Below are positions 25,136 to 32,153 of a stretch of DNA of 49,442 nucleotides, piece by piece. Numbering within the stretch: the first letter of the stretch is position 1; every line of letters starts with the position of its first letter. Both the position numbers and the translations under genes were made by a program. The stretch lies in NCBI GenBank assembly GCA_944389185.1, contig CALXLL010000006.1:1-49442 (forward strand), written 5' to 3'. This DNA is from an uncultured Alphaproteobacteria bacterium (GTDB lineage: Bacteria; Pseudomonadota; Alphaproteobacteria; Rs-D84). The notes beneath the pieces were generated by a model that made no database searches, had not been told where the DNA came from, and saw only the letters and a list, made by a program, of their open reading frames with translations.

Positions 25136-25507
25136 TTATTTGATACGTTGTTTAAAAAGATTCTTAATAAAATCTAATGTTTTTCTACGCGTCTTTTTGA
25201 ATTTAATTTTATTTTCATCTTTACGGATTCTTGCGTTTATAGTTTCAAATATTGCATTGCGTTTATTTTCAGGTATAGTTAATAGTGTTTTATAATTAGA
25301 TATGTTATAAATTTCACCTGTTTCGTGTATTAAGCGTAGCGCACCGATGTTTGTCACAATAGAACCGTTATTATTTTCTTGCCAGACACATACTCTTGGG
25401 TCTTCTATTGCTTTCATAAGAGTTTCAATTCCAGAACTTAAAAATATAGGTGTTTCGCCCATTAAAAATAAGTCCATATCGTATGCAAAAGATTTTTGTT
25501 GTGTCAT
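25136..25507 (-). CDS. hypothetical protein (123 aa)
   Basis: Hydrophilic, basic C-terminus (KTRRKTLDFIKNLFKQRIK), no leader. It contains a strand-helix pattern around VCVWQENNNGSIVTNIGALRLI. It lies 16 nt downstream of the 71-aa membrane protein gene and is probably cotranscribed with it. No family recognised. Confidence 0.5.
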   Translation of the reverse strand: MTQQKSFAYDMDLFLMGETPIFLSSGIETLMKAIEDPRVCVWQENNNGSIVTNIGALRLIHETGEIYNISNYKTLLTIPENKRNAIFETINARIRKDENKIKFKKTRRKTLDFIKNLFKQRIK

Positions 25508-25523
25508 ATTATTTCCATTTAAT

Positions 25524-25739
25524 TTATCTTTGTTTTTTACTTGAAATTTGTGCGGCTATTACTGCTATGCTTGTGATTGACAGAAAAGCACCGCCACCCA
25601 TAATCCACAAATCTTCTTTAGTTATTTCACCTTCTGGTGGCATCATCATCCAGGCACCTAAAATCATAGTAGCAAAAGGTGATACTGCCAATAAGAATCT
25701 ATCTAGTTTCGAACGAGGGTCTGTTAATTTCTTGCTCAT
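25524..25739 (-). CDS. small two-helix membrane protein (71 aa)
   Basis: Two hydrophobic helices (about residues 16-34 and 46-64) separated by an acidic loop (PPEGEITKEDLW). N-terminus is basic, C-terminus KKQR. AAAGG precedes the ATG. A holin-like look is possible but not supported by other phage genes. Forms a two-gene unit with the downstream 123-aa gene. Confidence 0.55.
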   Translation of the reverse strand: MSKKLTDPRSKLDRFLLAVSPFATMILGAWMMMPPEGEITKEDLWIMGGGAFLSITSIAVIAAQISSKKQR

Positions 25740-25841
25740 AATTTTTACCTTTTGATTTATATCATAGACTATAAAAAATATTTGTCAAATGTATTTATAG
25801 TATAAAATATTCTTATTTATATAAAGTTGTCATATCTATAA

Positions 25842-25869
25842 TTGACAGGTTTGTAATGATTAGTATAAT
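25842..25869 (+). promoter_or_regulatory. tRNA-Val promoter
   Basis: TTGACA (25842-25847), 16-bp spacer, TATAAT (25864-25869), 14 bp upstream of the tRNA. Confidence 0.8.
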
Positions 25870-25882
25870 TAAGTTCTGTTAA

Positions 25883-25959
25883 GGGTGATTAGCTCAGTTG
25901 GTCAGAGCGATACGTTCACATCGTATAGGTCGTTGGTTCAAGTCCAATATCACCCACCA
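25883..25959 (+). tRNA. tRNA-Val(CAC)
   Basis: 77-nt cloverleaf with anticodon loop TTCACAT (CAC), D arm AGCTCAGTTGGTCAGAGC, T arm TTCAAGT, and encoded CCA. CAC reads GUG; other tRNA-Val genes would be needed for the other codons. Confidence 0.95.
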
Positions 25960-26038
25960 TTTTTTGTGTTTATAATAATATACAAAATCTTAAAAATTAC
26001 TTATTGCAAAGAAGACTTCGATTTTTTTTAAATAAATG

Positions 26039-26088
26039 TTGACACTGTGTCAGATTTTTAGTTATAATATATCTGACACAACGTCAGA
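26039..26088 (+). promoter_or_regulatory. TetR-operon promoter with two palindromic operators
   Basis: TTGACA (26039-26044), an 18-bp spacer and TATAAT (26063-26068). The perfect palindrome TGACAC-T-GTGTCA (26040-26052) covers the -35 box, and TCTGAC-acaac-GTCAGA (26072-26088) sits just after the -10. They share the core GACAC/GTCAGA and are about 34 bp apart centre to centre. Placement predicts repression by the TetR protein encoded directly downstream. Confidence 0.78.
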
Positions 26089-26106
26089 TTCGGAAAGGGG
26101 AATATA

Positions 26107-26745
26107 ATGCAAAATCTTGCGCACAGTGATAAACGTAAAAGCGAAATAGTAAAAGCTTGTCGGGCTTTGTATAAAAAAATGAATTTTAAAGAAATTACTA
26201 TAAAAGAAATAAGCGAATATACCAGTTTTTCCAGACCTTCTATTTATAACTATTTTGAAACGAAAGAAAGTATTTTTCTTGAAATATTTAGGGAAGAGTA
26301 TGCTTTATGGTGTGCGGATATGGAAAACATTATCGCAAAGTATAAGAAACTTACAGTAAAAAGTTTTTCTGAAAAACTGGCTTTGACACTAGAAAATCGC
26401 CCGACTTTGTTAAAGTTGTTATCTATGAACTTATACGATTTAGAAGAAAATTGCAGTTTGTATGATTTGACGCTTTTTAAGCGGGAATATAAACGGGCTT
26501 TGGATACGGTTGAAAAATTGTTGCTGGTTTATTTTCCGGCAATGACAAAGGTTGAAACGAACAGATTTATTTATATATTCTTCCCATTTATGTTTGGACT
26601 TTATCCTTATGCAAACGCTACGAATAAGCAAAAAGACGCAATGGTTGCAGCCGGCATAAACTTTCCTAAAAAAACTGTATATGATTTTGCTTACCAAGCT
26701 ATATATCTATTACTAAACAATAAAAAAAGGGGGGGAAATGAATAG
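26107..26745 (+). CDS. TetR family transcriptional regulator
   Basis: 212 aa. The N-terminal helix-turn-helix (about 10-55: IVKACRALYKKMNFKEITIKEISEYTSFSRPSIYNYFETKESIF) is textbook TetR. The C-terminal helical domain would bind an effector; nothing identifies it. GGAAAGGGG is the ribosome site. Its stop overlaps the flavodoxin start by 8 nt, so it leads the operon. The palindromes upstream fit autoregulation and control of the whole redox operon. Confidence 0.93.
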   Translation: MQNLAHSDKRKSEIVKACRALYKKMNFKEITIKEISEYTSFSRPSIYNYFETKESIFLEIFREEYALWCADMENIIAKYKKLTVKSFSEKLALTLENRPTLLKLLSMNLYDLEENCSLYDLTLFKREYKRALDTVEKLLLVYFPAMTKVETNRFIYIFFPFMFGLYPYANATNKQKDAMVAAGINFPKKTVYDFAYQAIYLLLNNKKRGGNE

Positions 26746-27229
26746 TGTATTATCTTCTATTCTTATTGTATATTTTTCTGTAACTGGAACAACGGCCGGT
26801 GTTGCGCAAAAGTTAGCTTCTGCACTGAATGCACCGATTTATGAAATAAAAGCGAAGCAACCTTATACAGAAGCAGATTTAAATTGGAACGATGAAAATA
26901 GTCGCTCTTCTTTAGAGATGGCTGATATACTTCCGTATCCGGAACTGGATGATTTAAACGCGCCCGTTAAAGAATATAAAACAATATTTTTAGGGTTTCC
27001 AATATGGTGGGGAACATCGCCTAAAATAGTAAACCAGTTTGTAAAGTCTTACGACTTGTCTGGTAAGAAAATAATTTTGTTTGCAACATCTGGGTCCAGT
27101 GGTCTTGGTGATACGGCTTACGATTTAAAGAAAGACGCAACGGGCAGTCCTGAAATTATAAACGGCAGACGCTTTCCTGCAAGCGTCAGCACAGAAGAAT
27201 TAAAAACTTGGGCAGAAAGTATAATATAA
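26738..27229 (+). CDS. flavodoxin family protein
   Basis: 163 aa. SILIVYFSVTGTT is the FMN phosphate-binding loop (S/T-rich, residues 7-19), GFPIWWGTSPK the second FMN loop with aromatic residues, and FATSGSSGLGD the third. These are features of the flavodoxin_4 group of NAD(P)H-linked reductases and electron carriers. Unlike its neighbours it has no targeting leader. A run GGGGGG is the ribosome site. It would feed electrons or act as a flavin reductase in the operon. Confidence 0.9.
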   Translation: MNSVLSSILIVYFSVTGTTAGVAQKLASALNAPIYEIKAKQPYTEADLNWNDENSRSSLEMADILPYPELDDLNAPVKEYKTIFLGFPIWWGTSPKIVNQFVKSYDLSGKKIILFATSGSSGLGDTAYDLKKDATGSPEIINGRRFPASVSTEELKTWAESII

Positions 27230-27244
27230 AGAAAAGGAAGAACT

Positions 27245-28282
27245 ATGAAAACGCCAATAATAATAGGTTTAACATTAATAGGAATAGCAGCAATTGTAAT
27301 AGGAGTAAAAAGTATGACAAAACAATCTTGGGATAAAACATTTCCGCGAAACGAAAATGTTACAGTTGAAAAAGTAAAATTCAAGAACCGATTTGGTATA
27401 GAATTAGTTGGAGACTTGTATATGCCAAAAGATAAGCCTGCAGACAAGTCTGCTGCAATAGCTATTTCTGGACCTTTTGGTGCGGATAAGGAACAGGCTT
27501 CTGGGCTGTATGCACAAGAGCTGGCCAGTCGTGGCTTTATAACATTGGCTTTTGATCCTTCGTTCACTGGTGAAAGTGGTGGTTCTGTTCGTAATATAGC
27601 TTCACCAGAAATTAGTATAGAAGATATTTCTGCAGCGGTCGACTTTTTATCCAATAACAAAGACGTAGATGCAGAAAAGATAGGTGTGCTTGGTATTTGT
27701 GGTTTTGGTGGTTTTGCGCTAAGTGCATCTGCTATAGATACTCGTATTAAAGCTACGGTTACATCAACTATGTATGATATGAGTCGTGTAAACGCAAACG
27801 GGTATTTTGATTCAATGACTGCCGAAGATAGACAGGCGTTAAAAGAAAAGCTTAATGCACAGCGCACGGTGGATTTTGCTTCTGGTACTTATGCTGTTGG
27901 GGAAGGTTTACCGCAAGAAATAACCGGAAATGAACCGCAATACGTTCAGGATTATTATGATTATTATAAAACATCACGTGGTTATCACCCGCGCTCAAAG
28001 AATTCCACAACGGATTGGACGCTAACGACAGCTCTGCCATTTATGAATATGCCAATTTTGTCATATATAAATGAAATTCGCACACCTGTTTTAATGATTC
28101 ACGGAGAAAAAGCTCATAGTCGTTATTTCAGTGAAGATGCATTTAAGCAATTGACTGGTGACAATAAAGAATTAATGATTATCCCAGATGCAGTTCATGT
28201 AGACTTGTATGACGGCGGCGAAAATCATGACAAGATTCCATTTGATAAAATTGAATCGTTCTTTAAAGATAACTTAAAATAA
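27245..28282 (+). CDS. alpha/beta hydrolase (dienelactone hydrolase type)
   Basis: 345 aa. An N-terminal hydrophobic helix of 23 residues (signal anchor) precedes the enzyme. GICGFGG is the nucleophile elbow with Cys, as in dienelactone hydrolases (usual serine hydrolases have GxSxG). FDPSFTGESGG, the HGEKAHSRYFSE acid region, and PDAVHVDL (catalytic His) follow. YcjY-like proteins with the same organisation occur in many gut anaerobes. An in-frame ATG at 27314 has AGGAG 8 nt upstream at the leader boundary, so a leaderless form could also be made. Substrate unknown. Confidence 0.85.
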   Translation: MKTPIIIGLTLIGIAAIVIGVKSMTKQSWDKTFPRNENVTVEKVKFKNRFGIELVGDLYMPKDKPADKSAAIAISGPFGADKEQASGLYAQELASRGFITLAFDPSFTGESGGSVRNIASPEISIEDISAAVDFLSNNKDVDAEKIGVLGICGFGGFALSASAIDTRIKATVTSTMYDMSRVNANGYFDSMTAEDRQALKEKLNAQRTVDFASGTYAVGEGLPQEITGNEPQYVQDYYDYYKTSRGYHPRSKNSTTDWTLTTALPFMNMPILSYINEIRTPVLMIHGEKAHSRYFSEDAFKQLTGDNKELMIIPDAVHVDLYDGGENHDKIPFDKIESFFKDNLK

Positions 28283-28296
28283 AAAAGTTTAAACAG

Positions 28297-28722
28297 ATGG
28301 CAAAAAACTTATGTTTTATATTAGGTTTATCAGTATTTATGTGCTTACCTGTAAAAGCAAAGGAAAATATAATGAAAGTATATTGTGGTAATAAGTCACT
28401 GGATATAGAATTGGCGGATAATTTATCTGCCAAAGCATTTGCAGAAAAGTTATCAGATGGTGATATAACTGTTAAAATGTCTGATTATGGTGGTTTTGAA
28501 AAAACAGGAAAACTAGGATTTGATTTACCCCGGTCAGACGAAAATATAAAAACATCTGCTGGTGATGTTATTTTATATTCAGGTAATACAATCTCTATTT
28601 ATTATGATGAAAATGACTGGAAGCTTACTCGTATTGGTAAGATACCGAATATGACCAGGGAAAGCATGCTTGATTTTTTCGGGGGGTATGGTGATACAGA
28701 TATTATATTTTCATTAAAATAA
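28297..28722 (+). CDS. exported cyclophilin-like domain protein
   Basis: 141 aa with a signal peptide (about residues 1-22, ending VKA). The mature part begins MKVYCGNKSLDIELADNLSAKAFAEKL and continues with SDYGGFEKTGKLGFDLPRSDENI, GDVILYSGNTISIYY and TRIGKIPN; this is the small cyclophilin-like beta-barrel family often encoded beside flavodoxin and aldo-keto reductase genes. The upstream ATG has no good ribosome site, whereas the in-frame ATG at 28372 has AAAGGA 7 nt upstream. Either start is possible. Substrate unknown. Confidence 0.8.
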   Translation: MAKNLCFILGLSVFMCLPVKAKENIMKVYCGNKSLDIELADNLSAKAFAEKLSDGDITVKMSDYGGFEKTGKLGFDLPRSDENIKTSAGDVILYSGNTISIYYDENDWKLTRIGKIPNMTRESMLDFFGGYGDTDIIFSLK

Positions 28723-28735
28723 AACGGGGGAAAAG

Positions 28736-29590
28736 ATGAGAAGAACGATAACCATGCTAGCATTAGTTACAACTTTAACGGCGTGCGATTCTGCGCCAGA
28801 TAATTCTGTAAATAAATCAAAGGAAAATAATATGGGGGAAAAAATAGTTCAAACGGCTGGACGCGATCAATTAGGTGATTTTGCACCGCAGTTCGCGCAC
28901 TTTAATGATGATATTTTATTCGGTGAAAATTGGAACAATACAGACATAGATTTAAAAACCAAAAGCATAGTGACGATTGTGTCTTTGATGAGTCAGGGTA
29001 TAACAGATTCTTCACTTACATACCACCTACAAACGGCCAAGGATAACGGCGTAACGAAATCTGAAATAGTAGGAATTATTACACACAATGCGTTTTATGC
29101 TGGTTGGCCAAAAGCATGGGCAGTATTCAGATTGGCACAAAGTGTCTGGACGGAAAACGAACCTGTTCTTACAGAAAAAGATAAATATCAACAGACAATA
29201 ATGTTTCCTATTGGTGAACCGAATGATGCGTATGCGCAATATTTCGTTGGTCAAAGTTATCTAGCTCCGATTTCCAGTGAACAAATAAAGTTTTCTAATG
29301 TTACGTTTGAACCTGGTTGCAGAAACAATTGGCATATACATCATGCAAAAACAGGTGGTGGTCAGATGCTAGTTGGTGTCGGCGGTCGTGGTTATTATCA
29401 AGAGTGGGGAAAAGAGCCGGTTGAAATAAAAGAAGGCACTGTTATTCATATACCAGCGGGCGTAAAGCATTGGCATGGTGCAGCTCCAGATTCTTGGTTT
29501 TCACATCTAGCGTTTGAGTTAGATGGTGAAGATACTTCTAATGAATGGCTTGAACCGGTTTCTGATGAAGATTACAATAAGTTAAAATAA
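28736..29590 (+). CDS. carboxymuconolactone decarboxylase/cupin fusion lipoprotein
   Basis: 284 aa. Lipobox LTAC with Cys at 17. Residues about 45-130 form a CMD-like domain (TKSIVTIVSLMSQGIT, then EIVGIITHNAFYAGWPKAW), without the redox CxxC of AhpD, so not a peroxidase of that type. Residues about 165-265 are a cupin: NWHIHH, GGRGYYQEWGKE, IHIPAGVKHWHGAAPD give metal-ligand His. The in-frame ATG at 28832 has AAAGGA 7 nt upstream. GGGGGAAA precedes the first ATG. Such fusions often accompany flavodoxins. Substrate unknown. Confidence 0.85.
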   Translation: MRRTITMLALVTTLTACDSAPDNSVNKSKENNMGEKIVQTAGRDQLGDFAPQFAHFNDDILFGENWNNTDIDLKTKSIVTIVSLMSQGITDSSLTYHLQTAKDNGVTKSEIVGIITHNAFYAGWPKAWAVFRLAQSVWTENEPVLTEKDKYQQTIMFPIGEPNDAYAQYFVGQSYLAPISSEQIKFSNVTFEPGCRNNWHIHHAKTGGGQMLVGVGGRGYYQEWGKEPVEIKEGTVIHIPAGVKHWHGAAPDSWFSHLAFELDGEDTSNEWLEPVSDEDYNKLK

Positions 29591-29603
29591 AAACGAGATA
29601 TAT

Positions 29604-30599
29604 ATGAACTATAAAAAAATAGGTATATTTCTTGGGTGTGCTGTGATATTGATGATAATATCAAGCATAATGACGATAAATATGATTAAAGCGGAGACAA
29701 ATATGAAAAACGAACCAGCAAAAGTATATTACGTAAAGGAAATCACACCAGAAAATCTTATAAAAGTGTATGATGCGCTTGGGGTAAATCTGAAAGGCAA
29801 GGTAGGTGTAAAAGTTTCTACCGGCGAAGCGGGTTCGCGCGGTTATTTAAAGGCGGAGTTAATAGGGCCACTTGTTCATAAATTAAACGGGACTATTTTA
29901 GAGTGTAATACTGCTTATGCCGGACAACGCAATACGGTTGAAGACCACTTAAAAGTTGCTGAAGAGCATGGTTTTACTAAGTTTGCGGACGTAGATATTA
30001 TGGATGCCGAAGGTGAAAAGAAAATCCCTGTTAATAACGGAAAGCACTTAAAGTATAACCTTGTGGGGACTCATTTAGACAATTATGACTCTATACTTAA
30101 CTTAGCGCATGGCAAGGGGCATGCAATGGGTGGTTTTGGTGCGAATTTAAAGAATCAGTCTATTGGTATAGCGTCCAGGAACGGTAAAGCTTATATTCAT
30201 TCGGCTGGTTTTACCGAAGACCCGGATATATTGTGGTCTAATTTACCAGAGCAGCAAGCGTTTATAGAGTCTATGGCAGAAGCGGCAAAATCGGTCAGCG
30301 ATTATTTTGCGTCGCAAGGCAAGCAGATAGTATACATAACTGTAATGAACTTTTTGTCGGTTGATTGTGATTGTGATGCACATCAGACGGATCCAGTTAT
30401 GGCGGACTTAGGGATAATAGCCTCAACAGATCCAGTAGCGAACGACCAAGCGTTTGTAGATATGATATATGCATCTAAAGACCCAGGGGCTAAGAAATTA
30501 CAGGAACGAATTGACAGACAGATGGGACGTCATATATTACCGTATGCGGAATCGCTTGGCCTTGGAACGACTAAATACGAACTGATAGAGTTAGATTAA
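29604..30599 (+). CDS. DUF362-like protein, membrane anchored
   Basis: 331 aa. An N-terminal hydrophobic helix (about residues 5-28) anchors or exports it. The body fits DUF362 (VGVKVSTGEAG, then GPLVHKLNGTILECNTAYAGQRN, NLAHGKGHAMGGFGANLKN, and DPVANDQAFVDMIY). Some DUF362 proteins carry an Fe-S ferredoxin domain, which is absent here, though a CDCD motif is present (VDCDCDAH). An in-frame ATG at 29703 has GGAG 6 nt upstream and would make a leaderless form. Function unknown; likely redox-linked by context. Confidence 0.8.
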   Translation: MNYKKIGIFLGCAVILMIISSIMTINMIKAETNMKNEPAKVYYVKEITPENLIKVYDALGVNLKGKVGVKVSTGEAGSRGYLKAELIGPLVHKLNGTILECNTAYAGQRNTVEDHLKVAEEHGFTKFADVDIMDAEGEKKIPVNNGKHLKYNLVGTHLDNYDSILNLAHGKGHAMGGFGANLKNQSIGIASRNGKAYIHSAGFTEDPDILWSNLPEQQAFIESMAEAAKSVSDYFASQGKQIVYITVMNFLSVDCDCDAHQTDPVMADLGIIASTDPVANDQAFVDMIYASKDPGAKKLQERIDRQMGRHILPYAESLGLGTTKYELIELD

Positions 30600-30608
30600 T
30601 TGAAAGCT

Positions 30609-31052
30609 ATGAAAGAATCTTTAACGGCCGATAAGCTGCAAGAGCTATTCGGAGTAAATTATCAATTTATAGAATGTTTTAATTATGACGATTGGAAGCT
30701 TAAAGGTGGTAAAGGCGTTTCAAAAAAAGACGGTATAATTTATAAAAGTTTCAGAAACATTTTGAAAAGCGATTCTCGTTTTAATAACAGTTGTGAATTG
30801 GTAGCTATTATTTCATTAAGTATATGTCCATATCCGTATTCGGAAAGTCCTTTTGTTGGTCAGGTTGTAAGGAAGCCGAAGTATGTAAAACCGAACGAGA
30901 AGTTTTTAGGTGAAAGTGGTTATGCAGGGACGATAGTGTGCCGTGATAAAAAGACGGGGAAAATAGAATTGGATTTTATTTTTTACACCAATTGTCTTTA
31001 CTGTACACACATAATGTGCAGACAAATTAAAAGAGATCGCATATATTTATAA
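30609..31052 (+). CDS. hypothetical protein (147 aa)
   Basis: Last gene of the redox operon. No leader. Basic; a Cys-rich C-terminus (YTNCLYCTHIMCRQ, CxxCxxxxC) could bind metal or a cluster. It starts either at TTG 30600, which touches the previous stop, or at ATG 30609; neither has a clear ribosome site, so coupling is likely. It overlaps the end of the convergent specificity-subunit gene by 6 nt. No family recognised. Confidence 0.55.
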   Translation: MKESLTADKLQELFGVNYQFIECFNYDDWKLKGGKGVSKKDGIIYKSFRNILKSDSRFNNSCELVAIISLSICPYPYSESPFVGQVVRKPKYVKPNEKFLGESGYAGTIVCRDKKTGKIELDFIFYTNCLYCTHIMCRQIKRDRIYL

Positions 31053-32153
31053 TTTAATATCTGGTTTTATCTGGACGTCATTTAGTACATTAAGTAAATC
31101 TATCAGCTTTTGCTTATTGTGTGCTAACGTTTTATATCTTGATACTATGCATTGTTGTATTTTTAAATCAAAGTCACCATTCTCTTTTATAGGAATCGGA
31201 ATTGAAATATTTTTGATGATTTCTTTTGTTACCCTACGATTTTGATCGCCTATAGCCAAATTTGGTAATAAGCCATTCAAAAAATAAGCAACATATTCTA
31301 TGTCTATATTAGAATCAATGCATTTTTTAGTTCTTAGTAATCCACAATGTGTTGTCATACTAAATTTTCCTTGACGTACAAAAACCCTTCCTGCATATAT
31401 ACCATCTGTTGTCCACGTTAGCCATTTAGATTCGCCAGAGTCAAAATCATATGTGTCTATAGAAGCTATTTTACCGTCGTTTTTTGTTTGACTAGAATAA
31501 ACAGGATATTTGCCATAGTGGCTTAGAAAATATTTTTGCGTATATTTTGCCTTCCCTTTAAAAAAATCAAATATTTCAGATAGGGGCTTTTCTTTGGTTT
31601 TATTTATATTATTTTCATCCAATTTTATAGTACTGTTTTCGACTATATCTAAAATGTTTGATAAATAAGTTTGCAGATTTAAAATCTTTTCGGTTTGTAT
31701 AGCTATTTGTTTTTGTGTGTTTAAATCAAAAGAACCGTCATTTTTGATGGGGATATCCAAATATAATGCCTTAAGTTTATCAACCCCAGCTTTGTTTCCC
31801 CAAGCGAATCCATTGGCAAAAATTCTATCTTGAACGGCTTGTCTAAGAAAATTCATATCTAATATATTTAAGTATTTTTGTTTCAAACATAAAGGTCTAT
31901 GATCGTCGGTTGTTGTAAATTTATGAGAATGAAAAAAAACATAACCAACAGAACCATTTCGATTCCAACCCAAACAGTTTTCAAAAAAACGTATTTTGGG
32001 AATTTCTGCTATATAGCCTATAGGTTTCCCATCTTTTCGGCTACCATAAACAGGAATTTCTCCTTGGTTTTTTCTAATGAAATCTTTTGTAATCCCTGCC
32101 GATATTGGAGGAAAGTCAAATAGTTCTGTAAAAGATAATGTTGCTGTTTTCAT
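31047..32153 (-). CDS. type I-like specificity subunit (HsdS-like)
   Basis: 368 aa. Two target-recognition domains, each starting with a short conserved lead-in (LSFTELFDFPPISAGI and LSEIFDFFKGKAKYTQKY), separated by a helical spacer rich in Gln/Lys (NTQKQIAIQTEKILNLQTYL) and followed by a second similar helix (QQCIVSRYKTLAHNKQKL). The two-fold layout (TRD-helix-TRD-helix) identifies HsdS. Its ATG overlaps the RM gene stop (ATGA), so they are translated together. It sets DNA sequence specificity; two TRDs predict a bipartite site. Confidence 0.88.
   Translation of the reverse strand: MKTATLSFTELFDFPPISAGITKDFIRKNQGEIPVYGSRKDGKPIGYIAEIPKIRFFENCLGWNRNGSVGYVFFHSHKFTTTDDHRPLCLKQKYLNILDMNFLRQAVQDRIFANGFAWGNKAGVDKLKALYLDIPIKNDGSFDLNTQKQIAIQTEKILNLQTYLSNILDIVENSTIKLDENNINKTKEKPLSEIFDFFKGKAKYTQKYFLSHYGKYPVYSSQTKNDGKIASIDTYDFDSGESKWLTWTTDGIYAGRVFVRQGKFSMTTHCGLLRTKKCIDSNIDIEYVAYFLNGLLPNLAIGDQNRRVTKEIIKNISIPIPIKENGDFDLKIQQCIVSRYKTLAHNKQKLIDLLNVLNDVQIKPDIKL

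Noticed and set aside
25524-25739. Holin identity for the 71-aa membrane protein
   Set aside because: Only size and two helices support it; there is no endolysin or phage gene nearby.
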